Positions 28,331 to 35,529 of a stretch of 38,980 nucleotides of DNA are shown piece after piece. The notes beneath the pieces were generated by a model that was not told the origin of the DNA, made no database searches, and was given only the letters and a program-made list of their open reading frames with translations. Positions within the stretch are counted from its first letter, which is position 1; each line of letters opens with the position of its first letter. The DNA is from Enterococcus sp. MMGLQ5-1 (lineage in GTDB: Bacteria; Bacillota; Bacilli; Lactobacillales; Streptococcaceae). Both the position numbers and the translations under genes were made by a program. The stretch covers positions 1 through 38,980 of the forward strand of contig NZ_JABJXU010000013.1 in the NCBI RefSeq assembly GCF_013155265.1, given 5' to 3'.

Positions 28331-28938
28331 TACGCATCCCCTCCCTTCGAGGCTAATCTCATATAATAATTCTCTTTAGCTTCGTCATCTATTTCTTGAC
28401 TATTTCGGACAAACTGCTTAATCTCGACGAGGTCTTGATTATCAAAGCGCAAAAGCTCCAAATCATGTGAGATTTGAGTCGTATCAGTTGAAATAATTGC
28501 TAATCTATCCAGATGAATTTGCTTAATTAATTTCGTTAAGCTAAGCTTTTCAGTTTCCTTTAATTGACTCATATCCAATAGAAAATAAATATTTTCCATG
28601 GCATTAACAATTGAATTAATCTGAATAATGCGATTTTGTAGTTTCTCAATTGCTTCTTGCTGCATTAAGCCTAAAGGAATGCTGATATAATAACAGCTCG
28701 CACCATTCTTTCTGGCATCTAAAATTTCAAAAATGATTTTTTCAGTTGTACCTGCGCCCAAGGGATAATCAATAAAGACGCCAAGATTAATAACTAGACC
28801 TTCTAATAAATTTTTTAGTCGATGAATTTGACTTGGGAGCACAACAATTTCATCAACTGGATCAAGAATGATTTTTTCAGCTACTTTTTGCAATATCAAT
28901 TCATCATTTAAATGCGAATCAATCAAAATCCCTTTCAA
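28330..28938 (-). CDS. DeoC-like protein, probably without aldolase activity
   Basis: A 202-aa protein resembling deoxyribose-phosphate aldolase (DeoC): DYPLGAGTTEKIIFEILDAR at 57-76 matches the DeoC FPLGANTTE-x-FEAKDA signature, followed by NGAS where DeoC has NGAD. By eye the catalytic Asp of DeoC aligns with Tyr84, and the Schiff-base Lys region (KTSTG in DeoC) reads AIISTDT, without lysine. It is also shorter than DeoC (about 220 aa). It probably lost catalysis and took another role. The TTG at 28938 with AAAGGGGG at 8 nt is preferred to a TTG nine codons earlier. It overlaps the end of rsmE by 20 nt and the relA start by 1 nt. Confidence 0.68.
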   Translation of the reverse strand: MKGILIDSHLNDELILQKVAEKIILDPVDEIVVLPSQIHRLKNLLEGLVINLGVFIDYPLGAGTTEKIIFEILDARKNGASCYYISIPLGLMQQEAIEKLQNRIIQINSIVNAMENIYFLLDMSQLKETEKLSLTKLIKQIHLDRLAIISTDTTQISHDLELLRFDNQDLVEIKQFVRNSQEIDDEAKENYYMRLASKGGDA

Positions 28939-29692
28939 GCTGTCCGCCCCCTTTGTATAATTCAAAATAAAAGCTCAGCACTGATAGAACATAGAGAGGT
29001 GCCGTTTCTGCTCGCATAATTCGCGGTCCAAGACCAACTAGTTTACCGACTGACTCTAATTTTTCAATCTCCTGAGAATCTAAACCACCTTCTGGTCCAA
29101 AGATCACTAATATACGCTGCCCCTTAAAGGCTACAAGTGACTGCGCAAATTGGCTTTGCTCACCATCCTTTGCGCTTTCTTCATAAGCAATCAAGACTAA
29201 ATCATATTCAGCTGCCTCTAATAATAAATCATTCAGGTGATTTAAGATAGTTATTTTTGGTACTATCATCCGATGACTTTGCTCGCTTGCCTCCTGAGCG
29301 ATTTTTTGTAAACGCATCAGCCTTTTTGCACGTTTCTTCTCATCCCACTTTACCACCGCTCGTTTCATCGGCGAGATAATTAGCTCACTAGCTCCTAATT
29401 CTGTTGCCTTTTGCGCAAGCCACTCCAGCTTCTCACCCTTTAAAAATGAGGTGGCAACTGAAATTTGAACCGGGAGCTCGACCTTTCGTTCATAGCTTTC
29501 AATGATTTGAAATGCCAATGGCTGTTCCGAGACAAGCTTCGCAATGAGTAATTCTTGTTCGTTCAGCACAAACTCCGCACAGCTATCTGGTTTCATTCGC
29601 AAAACCTTAAGCATATGGTGCGCCTGCATTTCATCTGGAAAAATGAACTGCGCATCAGAAACTTGGGCTTGATTAATAAAATATCTTTGCAT
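28919..29692 (-). CDS. rsmE: 16S rRNA m3U1498 methyltransferase RsmE
   Basis: A SPOUT-class methyltransferase that N3-methylates U1498 in the 16S decoding region. The 257-aa protein has an N-terminal PUA-like domain with MQAHHMLKVLRMK, then the catalytic core: TELGASELIISPMKRAVVKW, EQSHRMIVP, the AdoMet-binding IFGPEGGLDSQEIEKLE and the knot LGPRIMRAETAPLYVLS. Its ATG shares a base with the prmA stop (TAATG). Confidence 0.96.
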   Translation of the reverse strand: MQRYFINQAQVSDAQFIFPDEMQAHHMLKVLRMKPDSCAEFVLNEQELLIAKLVSEQPLAFQIIESYERKVELPVQISVATSFLKGEKLEWLAQKATELGASELIISPMKRAVVKWDEKKRAKRLMRLQKIAQEASEQSHRMIVPKITILNHLNDLLLEAAEYDLVLIAYEESAKDGEQSQFAQSLVAFKGQRILVIFGPEGGLDSQEIEKLESVGKLVGLGPRIMRAETAPLYVLSVLSFYFELYKGGGQLERDFD

Positions 29693-30645
29693 TAGCCACC
29701 AACTACTTCTGATAAATCACTATCTGTTTTTTTCAAAATAAGACAAACCCACTCACCCATCTGAGAACGCGCTTCTAATACAAAACCATTTTCTAAATAG
29801 CTTTTTTCAACAAGCGGTAACTTATCTTGAATAATACCTGATAAGATCAGATAGCCTTGATTTTTTAGCAATCTATACGCATCCGCCATTAAATCAACTA
29901 AAATATCAGCTAGGATATTAGCCACGATAATGTCGGCTTCAAAATCAATTTGCTTTAACAAATCACTCGCTTGGACTTTAATGTTATCAACTGGATTTAG
30001 AGCAATGTTCTCTTTTGCGACCTTAACAGCGACATCATCAATATCAGTAGCTAAAATTTGTGTAGCACCTAGGATTGAGGCGGCAACACTTAATACGCCT
30101 GAGCCTGTACCAACATCAATCAAATTTTCGCCACCACGTAGCTTACTTTCAAGCGCCTGCATGCTTAATACTGTAGTTGGATGTGTCCCTGTCCCAAAAG
30201 CCATCCCAGGATCCAAAATAATCGCCTTTTCATCATTCATAAATGGCTGATAGTCAGTCCAGCTCGGTACAATCGTTAAATAACGCGATACTCTTGTGGG
30301 TAAAAAATATTGTTTCCATGAGTTAGCCCAATTTTCTTCGGCCAAAGCATCAAGATGCACTGAAAAATCACCAATTTCCAGTCCAAATTCTGATATTCTT
30401 ACAATTTCATGCTCTATTTCAACAATTTTTTCTTTAATTGGGATACTTTCGGGATAATAAGCAGAAATTGTAACCAGCTCATCTACAACAATTTCCGGCA
30501 TGATTTCACCAAATTTTTCTTCGTGCTGTTGATAATCTAACGAATCAATAATCGCCACACCCTGAGCGCCATGCCTCATCAATAGTTCACTGACTGCATC
30601 AAGCGCCTCTCGATTAACTTCAACTTTTACCTCTATCCATTCCAT
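29692..30645 (-). CDS. prmA: Ribosomal protein L11 methyltransferase
   Basis: Methylates ribosomal protein L11 using AdoMet. The 317-aa protein has an N-terminal L11-recognition domain starting MEWIEVKVEV and a Rossmann methyltransferase domain with motif I LIDVGTGSGVLSVAA near residue 172-186, the GMAFGTGTHPTT linker motif and the IVANILADILVDLM motif. The ATG at 30645 is 6 nt after GAGGAG; a TTG six codons upstream is rejected. It is the second gene of the DUF3013-prmA-rsmE-relA-dtd run. Confidence 0.96.
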   Translation of the reverse strand: MEWIEVKVEVNREALDAVSELLMRHGAQGVAIIDSLDYQQHEEKFGEIMPEIVVDELVTISAYYPESIPIKEKIVEIEHEIVRISEFGLEIGDFSVHLDALAEENWANSWKQYFLPTRVSRYLTIVPSWTDYQPFMNDEKAIILDPGMAFGTGTHPTTVLSMQALESKLRGGENLIDVGTGSGVLSVAASILGATQILATDIDDVAVKVAKENIALNPVDNIKVQASDLLKQIDFEADIIVANILADILVDLMADAYRLLKNQGYLILSGIIQDKLPLVEKSYLENGFVLEARSQMGEWVCLILKKTDSDLSEVVGG

Positions 30646-30685
30646 CCTAAACTCCTCTATCAATTGTCATCGGCTCTAATTAATC

Positions 30686-31156
30686 CTAGTATTTGGGGTA
30701 AGCAAAAAATTCAGTTTCCTCGATATTCTCAATTTTTTGCTGAAAATCAGCTTGATGAAAATTCAGCTCAAAAACGTCTTGTAAATCATCAGTTAGAAAA
30801 TCCATTAAATCGCTTTCACCTTCACTTAAAACGAATTTTAGATGAGCAATCAGTGCAACAAGAAATTCCTTTGACAAACCTTTTTTATCTTGGTAAGGAA
30901 AAGCTGCAAGGTATTCTTTAGGATCAAACTTTGATTTTATTGGGTGATAGAATAAAATGGCATCTTCATAGGCAATATTATCTGCACTTTCCGCACCATC
31001 AATATCAATTAATTCAATATGCTTCGGATTATGAACATCAATAATAAAACAAAGCGCTATCGTGAAATTCTTCTTATCCCAAATAAATTCAAAATCATTT
31101 GGTAGCTCTTGTTCAAATAATGTTTCTAAAACCTCAACAAAATTTATTTTTGCCAT
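30686..31156 (-). CDS. DUF3013 family protein
   Basis: A 156-aa acidic soluble protein of unknown function. It matches the DUF3013 family as I recall it: an N-terminal VLETLFEQELPNDFEFIWDKKNFTIAL-type segment, an EDAILFYHP middle and an acidic C-terminal half (SDLMDFLTDDLQDVFELNFHQADF). The family is found next to prmA in Lactobacillales, which fits here (41 nt upstream of prmA). No catalytic motif is apparent. It is divergent from rarA. Confidence 0.75.
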   Translation of the reverse strand: MAKINFVEVLETLFEQELPNDFEFIWDKKNFTIALCFIIDVHNPKHIELIDIDGAESADNIAYEDAILFYHPIKSKFDPKEYLAAFPYQDKKGLSKEFLVALIAHLKFVLSEGESDLMDFLTDDLQDVFELNFHQADFQQKIENIEETEFFAYPKY

Positions 31157-31262
31157 CTTAATAGCCTCAATTCTTTTTTTATAACAATTTATCTATAAAT
31201 TTGTTCAATAGCGAACGTTGTTATAAGCAGTTTTAAATCTATTCTAACATTTAAAGTGCATA

Positions 31263-31290
31263 CTGACAAAATTGAAAAAGATGTTAAAAT
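31263..31290 (+). promoter_or_regulatory. rarA promoter
   Basis: CTGACA (31263-31268), 16-bp spacer, TAAAAT (31285-31290) with an upstream TGT that makes an extended -10. It lies about 40 bp before the rarA ATG. Confidence 0.65.
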
Positions 31291-31329
31291 ATGAATTAGC
31301 TAGGCTTTAAATTACCCCAAGGAGGTACC

Positions 31330-32604
31330 ATGAAAAATTTAGCAGCAAGAATGCGCCCCAAAACAATTGACCAAATTATCGGTCAAAAACACCTCTTAGG
31401 AGCTGGGAAAATTATTAGACGGATGGTTGATGCTAATTTATTATCATCAATGATTTTATATGGACCGCCCGGCATCGGTAAAACCAGTATTGCGAGTGCG
31501 ATTTCGGGCAGTCTAAATAAACCTTTTCGAACCCTAAACGCTGCAACTGGTAGCAAAAAGGACCTTCAAATCATTGCCGAGGAGGCTAAAATAAGTGAAC
31601 AGGTTATTCTTTTAATTGATGAAATTCACCGTTTAGATAAGCCAAAGCAGGATTTTCTATTACCCTTATTGGAAAATGGCGAAATTATTCTCATTGGTGC
31701 AACGACAGAAAATCCTTATTTTTCAATTAATCCCGCAATTCGTAGTCGAGTTCAAATTTTTGAGCTTAAGCCTTTGTTGCCAAACGAGATTAAGTCAGCT
31801 ATTCAAGAAACATTAGCAAATAATAAAGCCTTTGATTTTGAGGTTAGCATTACTGATGAGGCGCTCGATTTTCTAGCACAAGCGACCAATGGTGATTTAA
31901 GAAGCGCTTATAATAGCTTGGAGCTGGCTGTATTATCAAGTCGTCAAAAAAAGCAAAGTGTTCAAATTGATTTAAAAACAATAGAAAATAGCTTGCAAAA
32001 AAAGGCCTTGACCATGGATAAGGATGGTGACGGTCATTATGATGTCCTTTCCGCCTTACAAAAATCAATTCGCGGAAGCGATGTTAATGCTGCCTTACAT
32101 TACGCTGCTCGATTGATTACTGCGGGCGATTTACAAAGCTTGGCACGCAGGCTAACCGTCATTGCTTATGAAGACGTCGGCTTAGCAAATCCTGATGCTT
32201 GCCAGCGTACTGTAATTGCCATTCAAGCAGCTGAGCGACTTGGCTTTCCAGAAGCACGTATTCCAATCGCTAATGTGATTGTCGATCTCGCCTTATCTCC
32301 TAAATCAAATTCAGCTTATTCAGCAATGGATGAGGCAATCAGCGACTTGACCCAGCATGGTGCCTTGGATATTCCGAGTCATCTAAAGGATGCACATTAC
32401 CAAGGCGCAAAAAAACTGGGTCGAGGAATTGAATACCTATATCCACATAATTACCCTAATGACTGGGTCAAGCAAGAATATTTACCTGATAAAATCAAGG
32501 CTGCTTCTTATTATCAGGCTAAGGATACTGGAAAGTATGAACAGGCTCTTAACTTTCGTAAAAATCAGATTGAAGCTTGGAAAAAGGGAAGAAAGCCTAA
32601 GTGA
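31330..32604 (+). CDS. rarA: Replication-associated recombination protein A (RarA/MgsA)
   Basis: A AAA+ ATPase of the clamp-loader/WRNIP1 clade acting at stalled replication forks. The 424-aa protein has Walker A GPPGIGKT at 45-52, Walker B LLIDEIHR at 94-101, sensor 1 IGATTENPYFSINPAIRSR, the arginine-finger region, and the C-terminal tetramerisation part with YEDVGLANP and NSAYSAMDEA. The ATG follows AAGGAGGT. A probable 6S RNA gene follows, as at the Bacillus yrvN (rarA) locus. Confidence 0.96.
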   Translation: MKNLAARMRPKTIDQIIGQKHLLGAGKIIRRMVDANLLSSMILYGPPGIGKTSIASAISGSLNKPFRTLNAATGSKKDLQIIAEEAKISEQVILLIDEIHRLDKPKQDFLLPLLENGEIILIGATTENPYFSINPAIRSRVQIFELKPLLPNEIKSAIQETLANNKAFDFEVSITDEALDFLAQATNGDLRSAYNSLELAVLSSRQKKQSVQIDLKTIENSLQKKALTMDKDGDGHYDVLSALQKSIRGSDVNAALHYAARLITAGDLQSLARRLTVIAYEDVGLANPDACQRTVIAIQAAERLGFPEARIPIANVIVDLALSPKSNSAYSAMDEAISDLTQHGALDIPSHLKDAHYQGAKKLGRGIEYLYPHNYPNDWVKQEYLPDKIKAASYYQAKDTGKYEQALNFRKNQIEAWKKGRKPK

Positions 32605-32613
32605 CACTTGCAC

Positions 32614-32642
32614 TTGCAAGATTTAATTTTTGGTGATATGCT
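32614..32642 (+). promoter_or_regulatory. Promoter of the probable 6S RNA gene
   Basis: TTGCAA (32614-32619), 17-bp spacer and TATGCT (32637-32642) preceded by TGA, an extended -10. The predicted start is near 32649. It begins only 10 bp after the rarA stop. Confidence 0.7.
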
Positions 32643-32648
32643 TGATAT

Positions 32649-32896
32649 ACGGGAAAGCTGTGATGTACGATTATTCCAATCGTGTGTTGACCGAACATTT
32701 TTGTAAATTGATAGGGATCTTAAGTATTTCAATCAGCAGTACGCCTTTTCACTTGGTAACTCACGATTGCAAATCAAAGAACCCACCTGCTTATACTGCG
32801 GGTTCAATACCTCAGGATGTAAAACGGCATCAACGGAGAGTACCTTTACTTTTTATAAGTAAACAGTCCAAAGCATAGGCTTTGGGCTGTTTTTTA
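32649..32896 (+). ncRNA. ssrS: Probable 6S RNA
   Basis: A gene-free but promoter- and terminator-bounded stretch of about 245 nt directly after rarA, the position of 6S RNA in other Firmicutes. Its content agrees with a long imperfect hairpin RNA: CGTGTGTTGACCGAACATTTTT in the 5' half, a GAACCC/GGGTTC hairpin and CGGCATC in the 3' half. 6S RNA binds housekeeping RNA polymerase in stationary phase. Identification rests on position and recalled sequence features, not a covariance search. The mature RNA may end before the terminator hairpin. Confidence 0.68.
32864..32896 (+). terminator. Terminator of the probable 6S RNA
   Basis: CAGTCCAAAGC (32864-32874) pairs over 11 bp with GCTTTGGGCTG (32879-32889), tetraloop ATAG, then T6. 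Confidence 0.92.
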
Positions 32897-33079
32897 ATAT
32901 ACACAGAGAAGGATAATAATAAATGATACCTTTGGCTTTTCTGCCCTATTATAAATAGTAGCCTTAAATTTTATAAAAGCTGAGACAATAAGCAGCCTTC
33001 ATCAAGTCAAAAATAACTATTGTTTATATAGTTTGAAAAATATTTTTTTGTTATAATATTATTATAGGAGGATAATTAA

Positions 33080-33586
33080 TTGAAAAAAGCAAAGATAATA
33101 TTTTTGGGATTAATAGCAATGATTGGTTTAAGCGCATGCTCAAGTAAAACAGCTACTAAGCCTAGTTCGACCGAAGCCACAAAAATTTCCGAGAAATCCA
33201 GTAGTAGTACTAAGGCTACTACAAGTTCTACCCAAGCATCTACAGAGGATACTTCGTCAAGCTATCTTACCTTGATGATTGAAGCCGCGCAGTCTCAAAT
33301 TCCAATGTTAAAAGCACAAATTGGGGATTCTATTGCTGATATAGCGATAGAAGAAGGACCAGATAACACTGTCATCTATAATTATACTTTAGCACAGGCT
33401 AGCGATATCGCAATTGATGCTGAAGCAATGAAGCCAACCTTGGTGAAAGCAATGAAGCCTACACTAGAGAGTTTAAAGGGCTTTGTTCCCGATGTAAAGT
33501 TAGAGGTAAATTATTTAAATCCTGATGGAACTAATATTGCTTCGTTTACTATCACCCAAGATGACACTGCGCAAGTTACAGAATAA
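33080..33586 (+). CDS. Secreted lipoprotein, possibly DUF4854
   Basis: A 168-aa lipoprotein with TTG start 8 nt after AGGAGG. The signal peptide ends in the lipobox LSAC with Cys20 as the lipidation site, followed by a Ser/Thr-rich linker (about 21-60) that spans the wall. The folded part (about 63-165) has an SYLTLMIEAAQSQIP opening, two MKPTL repeats and an FTITQD end, resembling the small DUF4854 domain of Lactobacillales lipoproteins. Function unknown. A TATAAT with TGT upstream (33051-33056) gives an extended -10 promoter just before the ribosome site, so the leader is very short. Confidence 0.82.
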   Translation: MKKAKIIFLGLIAMIGLSACSSKTATKPSSTEATKISEKSSSSTKATTSSTQASTEDTSSSYLTLMIEAAQSQIPMLKAQIGDSIADIAIEEGPDNTVIYNYTLAQASDIAIDAEAMKPTLVKAMKPTLESLKGFVPDVKLEVNYLNPDGTNIASFTITQDDTAQVTE

Positions 33587-33602
33587 CTAAAATAACGCCT
33601 AT

Positions 33603-33780
33603 AAAAAGATGAGACAAAAGACGTTTAACGACGTAGAAAATTAGAAAATTGATGACATTTGCTTGTTTTGAAATGATAAATCATTTCAGACAAAGCTTAT
33701 CGCTACGCTTTGCAAATGTTCGGAAATTTATCTATTTTCTACGTCGTTATCGCTTTGCAAAGTCAAGGGACTCTACTGGA
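33603..33780. repeat. Nested palindromic intergenic element
   Basis: Outer arms TAACGACGTAGAAAAT (33626-33641) and ATTTTCTACGTCGTTA (33734-33749) are a perfect 16-bp inverted repeat. Inside are ACATTTGC/GCAAATGT arms and the palindrome TGAAATGA-TAAA-TCATTTCA. Flanking GCTTTGCAAA motifs repeat. The beginning (AAAGATGAGACAAAAGACG) resembles AAAGATGTGACAAAAAGCG at 25463. A MITE-like or other interspersed repeat is possible. No coding capacity. Confidence 0.62.
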
Positions 33781-33870
33781 TTTAGAAGTCGCATTCCGTT
33801 TAAAATTATTAATGAAAACATAGTTAAAACTGTTTATTGTATGAAGGATAAATTTATTTGAAAAAAAAAA

Positions 33871-33894
33871 CTGAAAAGAAACCAATCCTTTCAG
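33871..33894 (-). terminator. Terminator of the micro-gene operon
   Basis: CTGAAAAG and CTTTCAG pair with one bulged A. On the minus strand a run of ten T residues follows (33861-33870). It is 57 nt past the last gene of the operon. Confidence 0.85.
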
Positions 33895-33950
33895 CAATTT
33901 GATTTATAATATTCAGCAATAAACAACAACTTCACCATATTAATATACAT

Positions 33951-34499
33951 TTATACTAAGCCTTGATTAGCCAAGCCATATGAATGATACAAGACTTCCA
34001 ATTGTTCATGAATTTTTAAGGTTATTGCATTGGCATATCTTTTTTGCCGATTAAATGAATAATAGGCTAAAAACCAGCTCATTAAACTAGCGATTAATAA
34101 TAAGAAACCCCGTCCAAATGAAGCTGAGAACAGATTAATGATACTCGCAACTAAGGAAATGGTACCAATGGTGCCAAAACCAATTAATGGACCAATTTCA
34201 GCTGCGGATTTTTTTCCCTCCAACCGTTGAATTTCCTTCAACGCACGCTCACACTCAGCTTGCAAACGATCAAGCTCTCTTTTGTTTTCAATACTACGAT
34301 TTCTCTTAAATTTTAGTTTAATCTGATCAATATCATTTTCAACAGAAAATTCCTGATGGGCGTTACTGCCTGGTTTTATAGCTTCAATAAAAAACCAGCC
34401 GAAATTTTCATAGCAATCCTTATAAAGATTAATTTGATATCTGGGTACTTGAATATCATGATACTCCCATTCGATATACTTCCTTTCAAATTGAGTCAT
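33951..34499 (-). CDS. Two-helix membrane protein, paralogue of the first gene of the operon
   Basis: A 182-aa protein of unknown function and the last gene of the operon. Order: an N-terminal soluble alpha/beta segment with CYENFGWFFIEA, then KLKFKRNRSIENKRELDRL leading into a basic coiled-coil helix (about 75-105), two transmembrane helices (about 108-128 and 132-152), and a C-terminal cytoplasmic helix. The layout and the ENFGW and KFKRNR motifs are shared with the 175-aa protein at the start of the operon, so they are paralogues. The ATG at 34499 lies 1 nt after the stop of the previous gene; an ATG ten codons upstream would overlap it. Confidence 0.82.
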   Translation of the reverse strand: MTQFERKYIEWEYHDIQVPRYQINLYKDCYENFGWFFIEAIKPGSNAHQEFSVENDIDQIKLKFKRNRSIENKRELDRLQAECERALKEIQRLEGKKSAAEIGPLIGFGTIGTISLVASIINLFSASFGRGFLLLIASLMSWFLAYYSFNRQKRYANAITLKIHEQLEVLYHSYGLANQGLV

Positions 34500-34500
34500 C

Positions 34501-34734
34501 CTATTTCTGCCCCCCTTGCTTTTGGGCATTTTCCTTCAGGCGTGCCTTAGTTGCTTCTATACTTTCACCATCTTTACTAAATAATTTTTTGACAAATTGA
34601 TTGCTCACCTTATCAAAGCCCTCGACTGCACTCTGCTCAATTTTTTTGTAAGCACTCACGGTATTTTGTTCAATTTTTTGATAAGAGGCTACTACTTTTT
34701 CTTCAATTTTTTCATTTTTATCTGCTAATGACAT
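34501..34734 (-). CDS. Small hendecad-repeat helical protein
   Basis: A 77-aa soluble, charged protein. Residues 11-50 contain three or four 11-residue repeats: VVASYQKIEQN, TVSAYKKIEQS, AVEGFDKVSNQ, then FVKKLFSKDGE. Such hendecads form long amphipathic helices that pack as coiled coils or lie on membranes. The C-terminal part is GESIEATKARLKENAQ. I recall similar short EKIEEKVV-GAYKKIE proteins as hypotheticals in many Firmicutes but know no function. GAGGAG precedes the ATG. It lies 21 nt after the 109-aa membrane gene and 1 nt before the last gene, so it is firmly inside the operon. Confidence 0.85.
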   Translation of the reverse strand: MSLADKNEKIEEKVVASYQKIEQNTVSAYKKIEQSAVEGFDKVSNQFVKKLFSKDGESIEATKARLKENAQKQGGQK

Positions 34735-34755
34735 TATTTTTTCTCCTCTATTAAT

Positions 34756-35085
34756 TTATAAAAATAGTAAATTTAAGTCTGGAAAGCCACTATTTAAAAA
34801 ATAAGTAAGCCCCATCACTAAAATTGCCACGGCTGTAAATACACTACCTGTAATATAACGTTTATTACCTATCATCTTGCCTTTAGTAAAATAAGCTGGT
34901 AATAAAAGTATTACTAAACCAACTGACAACGCTAACGCGGATAGCAATACCGATACCGCACCTAATCCCATTCCAATATTAAAAAACACCAAAATAATGG
35001 AAGCAATCACGCCAAGTAAACTAATGCCCCAAATACCATATCGTGTACCAACAAATAATCCATCAATTACTTTAAATAATCCCAT
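34756..35085 (-). CDS. Small polytopic membrane protein
   Basis: A 109-aa membrane protein with three or four helices (about 15-36, 38-62 possibly split, 80-98), small loops and a basic FTKGKMIGNKRY loop. No family recognised. It sits between the micro-genes and the hendecad protein gene, 21 nt after the fifth micro-gene. The ribosome site AAAGAGG is 6 nt from the ATG. Its hydrophobic helices make it a natural binding partner for the single-helix peptides encoded beside it, but that is conjecture. Confidence 0.8.
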   Translation of the reverse strand: MGLFKVIDGLFVGTRYGIWGISLLGVIASIILVFFNIGMGLGAVSVLLSALALSVGLVILLLPAYFTKGKMIGNKRYITGSVFTAVAILVMGLTYFLNSGFPDLNLLFL

Positions 35086-35106
35086 TTTAAGCCTCTTTCT
35101 CTATTT

Positions 35107-35196
35107 TTATGTCCGACGATGTTTTTTGACAAGAACGCCAATCGTAATAGCAACAACTCCAACAATTCCACCAATTACAGCTTTAGTTAAATCCAT
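35107..35196 (-). CDS. 29-aa single-helix membrane peptide (diverged fifth copy)
   Basis: Micro-gene of 29 codons with GGAGG 6 nt before its ATG. The peptide begins MDLTKAVIGG, continues with a hydrophobic stretch to about residue 23 and ends KKHRRT. Position for position it parallels the four 28-aa copies (M-acid-L-S/T, VIG, hydrophobic core, L-KK-basic tail). Its start is exactly 105 bp from the start of the next copy, so it is the oldest or most diverged unit of the array. It ends 21 nt before the 109-aa membrane gene. Confidence 0.75.
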   Translation of the reverse strand: MDLTKAVIGGIVGVVAITIGVLVKKHRRT

Positions 35197-35214
35197 ATTT
35201 TTCCTCCTATTTGG

Positions 35215-35301
35215 TTACTTTGAGCGTTTTTTTAGGAAAACGGCTACGGCAACAATTACAATAACGATGATGACGCCAATAACAACTGTAGATAATTCCA
35301 T
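35215..35301 (-). CDS. 28-aa single-helix membrane peptide, copy 4
   Basis: A 28-codon gene with TAGGAGG ahead of ATG. The peptide has MELSTVVIG, a hydrophobic core and the tail FLKKRSK. It differs from copies 1-3 only by Ile for Val at residue 14. The positive-inside rule places the Lys/Arg tail in the cytoplasm and the N terminus outside. Confidence 0.78.
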   Translation of the reverse strand: MELSTVVIGVIIVIVIVAVAVFLKKRSK

Positions 35302-35319
35302 TTCTTTCCTCCTATTTGG

Positions 35320-35406
35320 TTACTTTGAGCGTTTTTTTAAGAAAACGGCTACGGCAACAATTACAACAACGATGATGACGCCAATAACAACTGTAGATAA
35401 TTCCAT
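35320..35406 (-). CDS. 28-aa single-helix membrane peptide, copy 3
   Basis: Encodes the same peptide as copies 1 and 2. The ribosome site TAGGAGGAAAGAA before the ATG is identical to that of copies 2 and 4, so each unit carries its own translation signal. The few nucleotide differences from its neighbours are silent in the peptide. Confidence 0.78.
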   Translation of the reverse strand: MELSTVVIGVIIVVVIVAVAVFLKKRSK

Positions 35407-35424
35407 TTCTTTCCTCCTATTTGG

Positions 35425-35511
35425 TTACTTTGAGCGTTTTTTTAAGAAAACGGCTACGGCAACAATTACAACAACGATGATGACACCAATAACAACTGTA
35501 GATAATTCCAT
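35425..35511 (-). CDS. 28-aa single-helix membrane peptide, copy 2
   Basis: Peptide identical to copies 1 and 3. It is preceded by the GGAGG ribosome site at 7 nt. The hydrophobic segment runs from about residue 6 to 22, just long enough to cross the membrane once. There is no signal-peptidase site, LPXTG motif, cysteine or double-glycine leader, so it is not an obvious wall protein, lantibiotic or classical bacteriocin. Confidence 0.78.
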   Translation of the reverse strand: MELSTVVIGVIIVVVIVAVAVFLKKRSK

Positions 35512-35529
35512 TTCTTTCCTCCTATTTGA

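Noticed and set aside
32630-32878. An 82-codon plus-strand frame after rarA
   Set aside because: No ribosome site, and it overlaps a promoter- and terminator-bounded structured RNA region.
33649-33861. A 70-codon frame across the palindromic element
   Set aside because: It reads straight through inverted repeats, has no ribosome site and has odd composition.
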